A stretch of 64,000 nucleotides of DNA, taken from NCBI GenBank assembly GCA_036417435.1, contig CM070900.1, positions 29,799,496 to 29,863,495 on the forward strand, in the 5' to 3' direction. The position numbers were made by a program, and so were the translations under genes. Within the stretch, counting starts at the first letter, position 1. Each line of letters opens with the position of its first letter. This stretch comes from Inia geoffrensis. Its lineage: Eukaryota > Chordata > Mammalia > Artiodactyla > Iniidae. The notes under the pieces were generated by a model. It was not told the origin of the DNA, ran no database searches, and worked only from the letters and a program-made list of their open reading frames with translations. Positions 1 through 10,277 of the stretch are shown here, piece after piece.

Positions 1-345
1 ACTGTGATACATACTCTGCCTGGCTTACAGTTGCTTCCTGCAAACAAGCTGAGTGAATGAACTAGGAAAAAAGAGACAGCTTGATAATGATAGACTAGTT
101 GTGCTTTCCCTTTGAACCATGTACAATCTTCAATACAGAAGAACAAGAGGCCATTCATAATAAATTGACTTCCAACTCTAAAGAGTGACCTCTGTATTGG
201 ACAAGGAAGATGCCAGGGTAGGGCTGTAAGGTGGAGGAAGGAAAAGGGAATGGAGAGAAGCTACCTCTGCAGAAGGGAATGAAAAAAGTCGGGAAGGATG
301 TAGGGATGAAAGCTCTTCAGCTGGCCCTTCATCAGAGCCACCATT

Positions 346-532
346 CTCAAGCACTTACATTGTGTTAGGTAGTGAACTGAGAATTGTATAGGCTTTATCT
401 CATTTAATCCACATAAGTCAATAAGGTTTAGATAATTAGTGTCACGATTTTACAGATGAGAAAACTGAAGAAAAGAGAGAGAATAAAACTTGCAAAGGGC
501 ACACAGCCAGTAAGTCAGGATTTGTATTCCAA
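346..532 (-). mobile_element. MIR SINE fragment
   Basis: The plus strand reads as the complement of the MIR core: a 'gcacttacat..' start, then 'ctcatttaatcc' and 'ttttacagatgagaaaactga', then a 'gggcacacagccagtaagt' stretch. This order is diagnostic of MIR. It is diverged and has no target-site duplication. Confidence 0.8.
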
Positions 533-845
533 ATAATGCAGTTTGGGAGGGTTCTCCATGTCATGTCTTCTCCCTCAAGCAAGTCTACATCACACTCTCC
601 TACTCTGTAGTCTCAGAGTGTGAACTCTCCCTCCTCCTTGTCAAAGGCGGCTTTCCCTCTGTGCTGGGACCACGTTATCCAGTAACATTCTCCTTTAATT
701 GGCCCCCTCACCTCTAGGTCCAGTCTCTCCCATTCTAGAGTCTTCTTCCCCATCAGTCTCTAAAACTGCTCCAATCTGTCCACCCCAATTCTATTCCTTG
801 ACCCCTGGACTTTCTCTGACCATCACCACTTTGTCACTGTCTGTA
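533..845. other. Pyrimidine-rich stretch, possibly the 5' part of an L2-type element
   Basis: This C/T-rich sequence has no convincing gene. Similar pyrimidine-rich text resumes after the Tigger-like insertion, so it may be the upstream part of the L2-type element that continues to about 2590. An open frame at 699-899 runs into the MITE and has no coding support. Confidence 0.35.
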
Positions 846-1067
846 CGGTTGACCCTTGAACAACATGGGTGTGAATGGCATGGGTGGGTCCACTTATAAA
901 CAGATATTTTTTTTCAATAAATACTACTGCATTATATGTTTTGCAGTTGGATGAATACCAGGATGCAGCACTGTGGATTTGGAAGGCCAACTCTCAAGTG
1001 ACATTCTGATTTTTAATTGTGAGGGTTTTGGCATCCCTAACCTCATCATTTTTTCCAGGGTCAACTG
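846..1067. mobile_element. Tigger-like (pogo/TcMar) MITE, 222 bp
   Basis: The element has terminal inverted repeats, CGGTTGACCC at the left and GGGTCAACTG at the right. It is flanked by TA dinucleotides at 844-845 and 1068-1069, the usual target duplication of Tc1/mariner elements. The text after the left end (CTTGAACAACATGGG, then a gggtccacttata motif) matches a widespread mammalian non-autonomous Tigger family (MER8/Tigger type, named from memory). It carries no transposase frame. Confidence 0.75.
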
Positions 1068-1069
1068 TA

Positions 1070-2590
1070 CTTGGTTTTGCCCATATCCTCTCTTGCCTCT
1101 GGAATAGATCTCTGCCCCACCATGCCCAGAACTGCCTCTGTTGAAGTCACCAGTATTCCACTACTGGACAAGTCAAGTGGACACTTGTCAGCACACATCT
1201 TACCGTGACCTTAGGCTTCTGGTTCACTGAAACATTCTGCCCTTATTTGCTAAAATCTCAGTCTGCCGGCTCTCCAACCCTTAGCTAGCTGCTACACCAG
1301 TGTCTCTTCATTTAAATGTCTCAGAAATACTGGTGCCACTGAGAGTTCCATCTGTGTCCTTCTTTTCTGCTACCTCTCTATGCACTGTCGGGATGCTCAC
1401 AATCTCTCACAAGCTTAGGTGACTTGTACACACTGGTGATCCCTTCACCTATACGACCGACCTGGATTTCTCATCCGAGAAACAGAACTGTACATCCCAC
1501 TGGGTATTAGGCACAATGACCACATGGATGAATGATGTGACCTCCAACTCAACATATTCAAAACTGAGCTGTGTTCTTACCCCTCTTCCTCACCTCAAAG
1601 TCACTTTATATCACACGTCAAAAACAGACGCCGCGACCCTGGAAGTTACACTTGACACTTCAATCTCCAGGACAGCCTTTTCTTTCTCCCTCATAATTCC
1701 TCAGTCTACCAAATCCTCTCTAACAATCAATCACACTTTGTCATACTTCAGGCCCTTGTCACTCTTTCCTGGGCCAAAGAGATGGCCTATGTCCTCAGTC
1801 TCCAGTCCTACCCCTGCCCCCTTTAACCAGTTCTCTTTACCGTCCTCAAAACAGTATTTCTAAAACACAAATCAGACCTAAAGGATGCAGATGCTTTACA
1901 TCTGCACAAACCTGGCTCTGGCTTCGCCAACTTCCTTAGCCAGACTGTGAGGGATCTGGCTGCTGTCTTCCTCTTCAGCCCCATCTCCCACCACATACAC
2001 CCTTGTCCCCATATCTCCTGCACAGCTGAGTGTTCTGAACACACTGTAATTTTTCACATCTCTGGATATCTGCACATTCAGTTTTCGTTTTCCACCTTGA
2101 ATTCCCCCCCTCCTTTCCGTTGCGGAGCACAGGCTCCAGACGCGCAGGCTCAGCGGCCATGGCTCACGGGCCCAGCCGCTCTGCGGCACGTGGGATCTTC
2201 CTAGACCAGGGCACGAACCCATGTCCCCTGCATCGGCAGGAGGACTCTCAACCACTGCGCCACTAGGGAAGCCCCTCCCCCTCCTTTTTTTTGCCAAGAA
2301 AACACCTATTTTATCTTCAATACCTCACACAGGCAAGAATTTTCTTCTTCCTGAAAGTTTTTGATCTTGCCCAGAGATAAGCCCTCCCTTCCTTGAATGC
2401 ATGCACAAACAGCATGAAGTTTCTAGCATTTACACTTTACACTATATTGTAATTTGATTTTTGCCTGAGCCTGTTTGCCTCACTAAGACTTTGAAATCAA
2501 GAGCTCCCTTTTCAAGCATTTTGCTTTTTCCAGCACCTGGCTCAGGGCCTATCACACAGGAGATGCTGAGTAAATGACTGTTGAACTCCA
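1070..2590 (+). mobile_element. L2-type LINE 3' region, interrupted by a SINE at 2117-2274
   Basis: The text follows the pyrimidine-rich 3' part of L2: 'cctccaactcaacatattcaaaactgagctg' near 1541-1573, an 'aaaacacaaatcagac' segment near 1863, and a 3' tail 'cagggcctatcacacaggagatgctgagtaaatgactgttgaa' near 2545-2585. A CHR SINE is inserted near its 3' end. The ORFs across 1516-2297 are chance frames or SINE readings. Confidence 0.55.
2117..2274 (-). mobile_element. CHR-type tRNA-derived SINE
   Basis: This is a reverse-orientation copy. It ends on the plus strand in 'gccactagggaagcccc', the complement of the SINE 5' head. The B-box region reads 'gggcacgaacccatgtcccc'. The 3' tail is short and there is no clear target duplication. 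It sits inside an L2-type element, so it is the younger insertion. ORFs that overlap it on both strands are translations of the SINE. Confidence 0.9.
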
Positions 2591-2739
2591 CTTGACATTT
2601 GATGGACAAGAACCTTCAGTTTTAAGTTTAAGCAAATAAACAGGCAACCTCAATTACTTTGAAAATAATCAGCATGCCTTTGAAGCAATTTAGCCATAGA
2701 ACAAATGAGATTTATTTTGGAGATCAATAAATTGGAAGT

Positions 2740-2895
2740 CAGAATGTGTAGTTCCAGAGCCTGCGGTGTCACTGGCCAGCTGTGAATCCTTAGACAAATC
2801 TTTTATCTCTGCTTCATCCAAACATTCCACCTGTAAAGTGAGCTGAATAGAATAATCTCGAAAATTTCTCCAGCTTTCAAATATCTATTCTGTTG
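2740..2895 (+). mobile_element. MIR SINE
   Basis: The sequence follows MIR in sense orientation: 'tcactggccagctgtgaatccttagacaaatc', then 'cacctgtaaagtgagctg', then 'tctcgaaaatttctccagctttcaaatatctattctg', which matches the 3' end of the longer MIR variants. Confidence 0.65.
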
Positions 2896-5678
2896 TAGGA
2901 GATCATAACTGACCACACAGGCAGACATTCAAAAGAAGGGACTAAAGGAAAAAAAGGACCAAAAAAAAAAATCCTCTTTGTTGTAAATAATCAAAGATGT
3001 GTATTGAATAAGAAGAAATAACAAATTGCTCCCAACAATCTTCTCAAAAGTACACATATAATTGAATATTTCATACTTAGCTCTAAAAAATCCCCACAAA
3101 ACTGTCTTGGAAAACAGTCCTTTGGCTAGGAAATGTATGTCTTTATAGATGCATTAAAGACGTCTTTCTATCTTTTCCCTCACATTTTCAAATCAAGTAC
3201 ACAATCCTATTATCATTCACAGCTCTAAGTTTCCCCCCCCAAAATATCAAATTTGTCTTTGATTCCACAGATCCTGAATATTTATATGCCTTTCAAGTTG
3301 GTGTAGTCTATTGAGGAAAGAACACAGCTCAGTCACGTCTATTAAATATTAAGTATTTTGCTGCAAAAGCAGATACAGGTACACAGATGTGTGATTACAG
3401 CCTCTAGAGATATAAACATGATGCTTTTCCCCCCATTTGGTTGCAAATGAGGAAAAAAAAAACTGTGCTAAAAGAAAACTTGCTTAAGTAACATGGTGAG
3501 CAATAATGTGGTGTTCAAATAAAATGTATTTGAAGTAGCATATTATATCCAAAGGAGCACTGCCATAGTTCATAGTGATTAATGTTAATGTCAAAAATAT
3601 TAAAGAAAGTAATAATGATTTGTATCTTCATGTAATGGGCTACCCTTTCTTTGATCTTTTATTCTCTTTGATCGATGAAATTAACGGACAATAAATTTCA
3701 AACCAATAAAAAGGAATTCATCTTCGCCCAGCACATTGGTCAGCCTGTGGGAATAACTTCTGCACGAGGTCAGAGAGACAAATGCTAAGGCTGGTGTTAA
3801 AAAGGGATCAGATAATTTTATGACCATTAATAAAGTTTGTCACACTGCAAGCTCACGTGCAGATAAGGGTAATCCAATCATCCTTCTGGGCTCAGACTAA
3901 TTACCTTCTGGGTCACAAAGACACTGCTGGACCAACACACAGTCTGGAACACATGTGCACTCTCAGAGAGGGGCTTTGCTTCCATTTCAGTGCAGAACAA
4001 GGTCAGCTGAAAGGGCACTAAAGGGCACTAAAACCTGAAAATATTTTGATACTTCCTCCTGAGTTTGTAATTAAAAAAAAAAAAACTAAATCATAAAACA
4101 CATAATTTCATGCACGTGCTGAAATTAAAATGGAGTTTTTCCAGATTGCTTTGGTTACAAAGTTCAAGTTTGTTTTCTTTTAATGCAGATTGTTAGAAAC
4201 GTTTTGGTGTCCCAGCTTTCTTAGGACTCTGAACACTTTCACAATTTGCCTATTTGGTAATTAGACACTCGGTGGGAAGAGTGAAGATGAATTTGTTCAC
4301 AGCCAAGAACATCAGCCTACACGTGGTTTCCTTGCTCAAGTCCAAAGTATCAGAATCTGTTTCAGGAACTCTGCTTCCATATGCACTGGTGGTGGTTATG
4401 GAGTTCTGAAATTTTTAGTTAAGGCTGGTTGCATAAATTATGGCCTGCTGCGGGTATCTTCCCAACCAAAGGCATTCCTTAAGACATCCCTTATGTGTTA
4501 TTTCCATATCCTTAATGAGATCCATATCTGCACTGATATTAGTGATTAGTGCCAGGTAAATGTTGAATACACCCAGGGAATTGCACTCAATAAAGGCTGA
4601 CTTGTCACAAATTCAATGCCAATTGCTGAGGAAATGCATGATGTTTATATGAATTACTATCTACACGCACGCGGCTATTCGTTTATTGTGCTCTGCTCCC
4701 CTTTCACCAAAGGCCTGATGTGTCATGAAAAAGAAAATGCATCTAATTGGTATCTAATAACTTAAGGGTTACTGAAAACTGACCACCATGTTGCTAAATG
4801 ATACTACCCACAGCTCTCATCAGCAGGAAATCATGATTCTCTTAATAGACTTATAATATACAGACACAATTTACTTTCATAAAACTGCAGGGGTATAGCT
4901 CTAAGTTGGCTTCAGTGTGAGGAAATTCATGATCATCAATAATTTATCTCAAAGATTCATTAAAGCTCAATGTATTTATGGCCTTTGGGCTACAGTAAAG
5001 CAAGATTAGTAACTGCCAGTGGAGGAAATATTATTCATGTAATTTTCAGCATTTATTAAAATACATTGTATAGATTTTTTTTTCCTTTGCATGGTAAAGG
5101 CCTCTACAAGGAAAAGTGTTGGAAATGAAGAATTTTCTAGAACCAGATTCAGACACAAGGAAACTAGATATAATTAGAGATTTAGTGTCTCAAATACATC
5201 TTTTAGGTCTCTGCTAGTATTTCTTCTCACAGGAAGTCTGGCATCTCACCTCTGTTCTGCCAACTCTTTTACTGTCTTCTGTGTTCCTGACCCTAATTCC
5301 ACAAGGAGACTGCCTTTTATTCTCTCAGCATCTAGACCCACCTGGCCACGTGTCTGACCTGGGGACTGCACGTTCAGCCTTCTGCCAGCCAACTTCTAAC
5401 GCATCTAAATTTTTAACTTCAAGATTCATGTCAAAGTTTATCTCCTCTGGTAACCATGTCTGTTCCCTGGTTTTGGCAAGTGAAATGTCTGGGATAGTAA
5501 TATATATTGGGAATGATCTTAACACTGTAAGAATATTTGAGATCCGCAAGGTACTCCGTTCAAGAAAGGATGCTTTGAGAAGAACTGAAGACCACGAGAA
5601 TAGAAAGCTCTTGGAAAGTTCTGCTGAAAAGCAGATAAATAGGGTGTTAGCTAGATAGGAGTGTAAGAAGAAGAGATC
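2896..5678. other. Long repeat-poor unique block, possible conserved non-coding sequence
   Basis: I recognise no interspersed repeat or exon in these 2.8 kb. The block is AT-rich and compositionally even, with many TAAT-type homeodomain cores, two TCF/LEF-type sites (3648-3673) and scattered retained CpG, for example the cacgcacgcgg stretch near 4670. Such blocks are typical of enhancer-bearing introns or gene deserts, but this is inference. A 125-codon frame at 5281-5658 has no splice or composition support. Confidence 0.35.
3648..3673 (+). promoter_or_regulatory. Tandem pair of TCF/LEF-type motifs
   Basis: TCTTTGATC occurs at 3648-3656 and again at 3665-3673, starting 17 bp apart on the same strand. 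The complement, GATCAAAGA, contains the ATCAAAG core bound by TCF/LEF HMG-box factors. Function is not shown by sequence alone. Confidence 0.3.
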
Positions 5679-5697
5679 TGTGTGTGTGTGTGTGTGT
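5679..5697. repeat. (TG)n microsatellite, about 9 units
   Basis: A pure TG dinucleotide run follows a purine-rich stretch. Confidence 0.95.
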
Positions 5698-7710
5698 TTT
5701 AACGTGGTGAAAATAACAGCATGTTTGCATCTTTAAAAATACTTATGGATGAATGAGTGGATCCTAGAAGCCCTATTTCTGCTGCCAGAGAGAAGGCTAT
5801 GTCTTTATGCTGACAGATGAACTCCTATTGTAAATAGCAGAAGCAGAAGATTAGTAGAGTCTCAGTTTGGAAACTAAATCCCAGAAGAGACATACGGAAT
5901 GCAGCCAGGCCTTCAAACTCGACTCCCCTCAGGATGTATGTTGGTGAAGCATTAACTAAGCAGGTGAGGACTTGTACTTTTCTCTTTTTTTTTATGACAA
6001 TGAAAGGGCAACGTCTGTACACTGAGCCTTCATTTCAGAACCTTTAGTTATTTTGATTAGAGATATATTTATAACTTTGGAAAACTAAGTCTTTAAAGTG
6101 AAACCAGTACTAACACTGACATAAGGCTTCACACATTATAGATGCACAGATGTTTTTGGTAACACTAAATTAAAATGTGATGTGGCTTCAACCTTCTATT
6201 TTTGCAGTTAGTACTGCATCTGTCTTCTGTATTGTTTCCATTTGCTAGCTACCACAACCAGAAAGAAAGACAAAATCCAGCTACACAACTGCAGTAGGGG
6301 CAGTAGCCATATGGGGCATGATAGAACAAACATATTAGCGCAGGCGCCGTGTGCAAAGGTGCCTCAGGTGTGTATCACAGTGGTAACTGCAGAGCTGTGA
6401 GGGTCTGGGTTCCTGAGCAGTGCCTCTTCAAGGACACGCTACCAACACCCAGAACCTCAGCACTGGCAAGGGATCTTACGCTATGAAATCAGAGATTCTC
6501 CTCAATGCAGGGGTCTCCTGCAGCATCCCTTGCATTTAGCCAGTCGGTCTCTGCCTGCAAATATCTACAAACAATAGCGTACTCTATTAGGCACACGTGG
6601 TTCCAGGATTTAAAAACAGCTCTGAACATTTTAAAGTTGTAATTTGGTTAGCATATAATCTCTCTCCCTAGAATGCTCCCAAGTTTGATTCTATGAAGAC
6701 ATACAGAATTAAATACAGTCCTTCATCCATGATATATGAAGACAGGTGCCAGATTCTCTCAATTTTTTACACACTAAATATGCCCCTTGCCCTTGTATTT
6801 GTTCTTCATATGGGAAGGATCTCAGATCCTTCATCACCCTGTCACCTTCTCCTGATGCTTACATTTCCTACTGAATTTCTCCACAGCCAGATTTGGGCTT
6901 CATTTCTACAGACCAAAGAGACAAAATGTAGGTATCAAATAAAGGTTGAGGATGCTGAATCCGAGGATGCTGAACCCAAGGAGCTTCTGAGCTGTTAAAC
7001 TGAAAGAAAGTCTCATCACTTAGTTTATATTCTTAGTAATCTCTAAAAGCAAAAAGGTAAAGGTTAGGTTGAAAGCGCAGAGCTACACAAGGCACAGGTG
7101 CAAAAAGTTAGGCTTGGTCATGAACCTCATTCAAGCTCATTCTTGTGTCAGTGGATTTTCTCTCTCCTTTAAGGACAATCTAGCCCAACCCCAGGACTCT
7201 TCTAACCACTCTGAGATAATGAAAGTCTTTAAGTGACTTTTAGCTAACTAAAATGCTTTTCAGTTAAAAAAAAATCTATACTTAAGATGTCCAGTCCTAG
7301 GTACTAGTTAAAACTCCAAAGTTCATTTAAAGTTAACTTTTTCCCTCTCTTCTCCTTCAAGCCGAAACTACACGGTCATGGAGAAGGGCCATCGCAGTCC
7401 CCTGAATTTCTGTTTACTGATTCGAGTTTCTCCTCTTTCTCAATTCCTAGCTTGTCTGCCTTGAATTCTGATCCCTCCAGAACTGGAGCAGGGAAGCAGA
7501 GAAGGGATAAAAGGTGCAGGCTACACTACCACTTACTTGACTAGCACTGATGTAACCTGGCCTTGGAGTCGTTGGGTCATGAAAGACATTTAATGCCTGA
7601 CTGTTCAAGGACTCCTCCCCCACCTTCTGCCATCACGAGGACACCTTCATTACAGACCCCCTAAGGGTCTCCATTGGCTGCTATAAGGAATGCCCCTCAG
7701 TCTTCATTTC
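5698..7710. other. No gene or recognised repeat
   Basis: This is unique AT-rich sequence. A 15-bp direct duplication (gaggatgctgaaYcc) lies at about 6949-6978. ORFs at 5825-6022 and 6693-6998 are short, lack splice context and look like chance frames. Confidence 0.5.
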
Positions 7711-7806
7711 ATGATACATCTCCAGTCTCCTTCTCCTGTGCTGCATGATACATCTCCAGTCTCCTTCTCCTGTGCTGCACGATACATCTCCAGTCTCCTT
7801 CTCCTG
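7711..7806. repeat. 34-bp minisatellite, 2.8 copies
   Basis: Two full 34-bp units (7711-7744 and 7745-7778) and a 28-bp partial unit (7779-7806) are nearly identical; the only differences are t/c at the second base and the end of the last copy. Each unit carries 'gatacatctccagtctcc'. It is pyrimidine-rich on the plus strand. The minus-strand ORF through it is periodic only because of the repeat. Confidence 0.95.
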
Positions 7807-9639
7807 GGCCCGTCTTGCCTTCTAAGAAACCTCCTCTAGGAAAGTTTCTCCCCCAAAGCCCACAGAAGACACTTACACATCTTTCCCTACAATAGAACCC
7901 AGGAGCACAGACCATTCCCAAAGCAGCCCCCCTCCCTGCTCCCTAATCTAGGCCACGTTTTCTCATCTCCTCTTCTCTAGGAATGGTCCCAGCACCATAC
8001 TCTGTGCCTAAGTGTTAGCAGGGGACCTGAGTCAATCAGTCTCTGGAACCTTGCTCGGTGGGCCCAAGAGGTCCACTCCTTGCCCCTTCACAAGACCCTA
8101 CAGCTCCTTCCGAGAAATCTCACCCTCCATTTCCAGTTCCCCTTTCATCTCCTCCAGCTGCTTTAACAAGAAGGTGGTTGGTGGTGAGAAGGTGGTTGGT
8201 GGTGAGAAGGTGGCAAAACCAGTTCTTGGGCACTTCTGCAAGTTTTGCATGGTCGCGCTAGGATCCTGTGTTGGAATGAAAGTAATCAGGGCCCAAGATG
8301 AAAAACAGAGATAATCCTAATGTAACTTCCTGCTACAAACTGGAAACAACTGGCAATGAATCTGTAAATCATTATTCTTATTTTTGAATATATTTGAACA
8401 GGGGTCTAAATGAAGACCTTAAAAACAAAAAGCTCCAAATCATAGAACTGAATGAAAACAGTAGGAATAAATACAAGTGATGTCTAGGACCTGACATCAG
8501 CCAAGAAAATTTTTCTCCTCATATGACCGCTGAAGTGCCTCAAAAAATCAAATTATCATAACACAACTTAAAGCTTATAGAGCAATGGTATGGAGGACTT
8601 GTTCTTCTAACAAGAGGAAGATAGCAAAGTCTGTGAAGTGGTTTGCTAAAACCTTCCTCAGAATGCAATCCAAAATGTCCTTACCAGGAGTTGAAGAAAC
8701 CAATAGATCTTTACATACATTCATCATGCACCTATTTTTTTTTTTTTTTTTAAATAGACACACAAGATTCACGCAATCTTCTTTCCAAACTGGATTCAGA
8801 TTAAGGGAGGAGTATTTTGTTGAAAATTGAATCGAAGGTCCCAGGGCAAAATAGAATTTAAATGGCAAAGCATATTCAGTGTAGGAGGGTCTGACTGGTT
8901 TTACTTAACATCTTCATTAATGGTCCAGGCCACAGAAATAAACAACAAGTTAATTAAACCTACAGGTAGTATTAAATTGCTACGAGGGGCAAAGACTGGC
9001 GAGAGATAATAAGAAGGCTTTGGAGGTTAGGAACGCAGGAGCAAATAAAGAAGAATTTGATAAAGTGCACATATTTAACAGGATGAGGCCCTTGGAAAAC
9101 AGGACGGCTCAAAACAAATTCAACTGATTATGCAGACAAATAAATCCTGCATTCAGTGCCTCAGGAAAATAATCACCAACATCATTTGACCTTCCCACTC
9201 AAAGATGTAAAATAATAATAGGTAAGGGGAAGAAAAACTTCATGAAATATGCCTCAACTCTGGAAAAAAGAAAAACGTGTTTATGTCTAAATAGAATATA
9301 AGAATTCAAAGCAAAGACATTTTATTGATATAATGTGAAGACCCATAATATAATTAAAATAGAGAAATTAAGTTACATATTGAAATGTGATCATTGTATT
9401 ATTGCTCTAAAGAATTTTAAAAAACTAAGAGTTTGAAGGGTATAATTTATTTAGAAGTGAGCTATCTTAGAAATGCTGAACAATTATTCCAAACAAAGCA
9501 GATGAGTCACAATGAAGAAGAAATACGGCCTGAAATAGTCTGATCCCCACTTACCTGTTGAGTTTCATCTCTTTCTGACTTTATTCATGTGCATACATAA
9601 TAGCTCCAAACTTTAAAACAAACCTTCCATCTTGGACTG
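7807..9639. other. No supported gene
   Basis: The first 400 bp are pyrimidine-rich and may be a decayed L2 copy. A poly-T run lies near 8735-8752. From 8.3 to 9.6 kb the sequence is AT-rich and unique. The ORFs at 8012-8314, 8575-8868 and 8827-9009 lack support. Confidence 0.4.
8171..8213. repeat. 18-bp direct repeat, 2.4 copies
   Basis: The unit aaggtggttggtggtgag is repeated exactly at 8171-8188 and 8189-8206, and the first 7 bases recur at 8207-8213. Confidence 0.95.
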
Positions 9640-10003
9640 CATGTGGTCCCTTGCAATGATTCTTCCCTCATCCTAGAACACTCCTCCCCCTGGATCTTCC
9701 CCAGGAGGGAGTCAGGGCAGATGTCCCCTCCTCAGAAGGCCTCCTCTGACCAGCATACTTAAAGCTGACCTTCCTACCAAGGCAGAATCTCATTCTCATC
9801 CTGTTTAATTTTCTTTGCAGGACTTATCACTGTCTAAAACTACCCTAGAGTCACTTCATTGTTTCCTGGCTTCTTCCTGCCACCAAACACTCTGCTCCCA
9901 ATACAAGCTCTGTGAAGGCAGTCTCCTTGCTTCCTTTACTACTGTGGCCTTAGCCAGAACAATAGCTCCCTCCATAAATAATCACTGAGTAAATGAATAA
10001 ATG
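9640..10003 (+). mobile_element. L2 LINE 3' end
   Basis: The sequence follows the L2 3' UTR in order: 'cctcctcagaaggcctcctctgacc', then 'ggacttatcactgtctaaaac', then 'caagctctgtgaaggcag', then a final 'atcactgagtaaatgaataaatg'. A SINE lies shortly downstream. Confidence 0.8.
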
Positions 10004-10050
10004 TAACCTGGCTGACAGGAGATTGTGAAAATACCATCAAGAGTGGAAGA

Positions 10051-10265
10051 GGGCTTCCCTGGTGGGGCAGTGGTTGAGAGTCCACCTGCCGATGCAGGGG
10101 ACACGGGTTCATGCCCTGGTCTGGGAAGATCCCACATGCCAAGGAGCGGCTGGGCCCGTGAGCCATGGCCGCTGAGCCTGCACGTCCGGAGCCTGTGCTC
10201 CTCAACGGGAGAGCCGCGGCAGTGAGAGGCCCGTGTACCGCAAAAAAAAAAAAAAAAAAAAAAAA
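10051..10265 (+). mobile_element. CHR-type SINE with poly-A tail and target duplication
   Basis: This copy has an intact tRNA-like head (gggcttccctggtgg), a B-box-like 'cgggttcatgcc' and a 3' A-run. A perfect 12-bp target-site duplication, AAGAGTGGAAGA, flanks it at 10039-10050 and 10266-10277, so insertion was recent enough for the duplication to remain unmutated. ORFs at 9939-10323 are antisense readings of this element. Confidence 0.97.
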
Positions 10266-10277
10266 AAGAGTGGAAGA

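Noticed and set aside
10051..10265. tRNA-like A/B boxes that could be called a tRNA gene
   Set aside because: The sequence is the tRNA-derived head of a SINE; no cloverleaf with an anticodon arm of a functional tRNA is present in this or the other copies.
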